A stretch of DNA of 5,554 bases from an uncultured Porphyromonadaceae bacterium (GTDB lineage Bacteria; Bacteroidota; Bacteroidia; Bacteroidales; Muribaculaceae): NCBI GenBank assembly GCA_900555915.1, contig USNC01000117.1, forward strand, positions 1 through 5,554, in the 5' to 3' direction. Under the pieces are notes generated by a model, which did not search any database, had not been told where the DNA came from, and saw only the letters and a program-made list of their open reading frames with translations. Below are positions 5,538 through 5,554 of the stretch, in pieces. How positions within the stretch are numbered: the stretch's first letter is position 1; each line of letters starts with the position of its first letter. A program made the translations under genes and the position numbers.

Positions 5538-5554
5538 ACTGAGCGATATCGTAT
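5538..5554 (-). other. Nextera i7 index plus start of the P7 primer (library artefact)
   Basis: After the adapter come ACTGAGCG, an 8-base i7 index that I recall as one of the Nextera XT set, and ATATCGTAT, which matches the P7 start ATCTCGTAT with one error at 5548. This shows the contig was extended into read-through sequence. Confidence 0.9.

Noticed and set aside
1..5554. Terminal inverted repeats suggesting a transposon spanning the window
   Set aside because: The inverted ends do contain a Tn5 mosaic end, but they form the full commercial Nextera adapter with index and P7 primer, and no transposase gene is present.

Overview
The window is a short contig from a Bacteroidales-type genome (phylum Bacteroidota). 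The lineage is read from three things: type IX secretion (T9SS) genes, Bacteroides-style promoter boxes (TTTG / TAnnTTTG), and absence of clear Shine-Dalgarno sites. A gut or oral commensal family with T9SS (for example Muribaculaceae or Prevotella relatives) would fit, but the sequence alone does not fix the family. Both ends are library artefact rather than genome. Positions 3-36 and 5504-5537 are the Illumina Nextera Read 2 transposase adapter in inverted orientation, and the right copy runs on into an 8-base index and the start of the P7 primer. Genuine DNA is therefore about 37-5503, and both terminal genes are cut by the contig end, not by a biological event.

Left half, minus strand, reading right to left: porT (outer-membrane beta-barrel protein of the T9SS), porP/sprF (T9SS outer-membrane protein) and the first 279 codons of porK/gldK (T9SS lipoprotein with a formylglycine-generating-enzyme-like fold). 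porT and porP can overlap by an ATGA junction and porK follows after 66 bases, so this looks like one operon making parts of the outer-membrane T9SS machine.

Middle, plus strand: kdgK (2-keto-3-deoxygluconate kinase) and kdgA/eda (2-keto-3-deoxy-6-phosphogluconate aldolase). Their products perform the last two steps of uronate/pectin breakdown, KDG to KDPG and then to pyruvate plus glyceraldehyde 3-phosphate. The pair diverges from porT over an AT-rich spacer. The 73-base spacer between kdgK and kdgA holds three tandem heptamers and a 12-bp hairpin with one mismatch, just upstream of the kdgA start. A perfect 11-bp hairpin follows kdgA.

Right, minus strand: a small FMN-dependent nitroreductase-family gene, convergent with kdgA. 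It has a textbook Bacteroides promoter and a short GC-rich hairpin at the expected 5' end of its mRNA. Upstream of it lies only the last 42 codons of another minus-strand gene, which resemble the C-terminus of glycoside hydrolase family 97.

I see no new defence, mobile or RNA system here. The points most worth following are the linkage of porT with porP-porK, the kdgK-kdgA spacer structure, the nitroreductase promoter and leader, and the adapter contamination, which creates chimeric reading frames.
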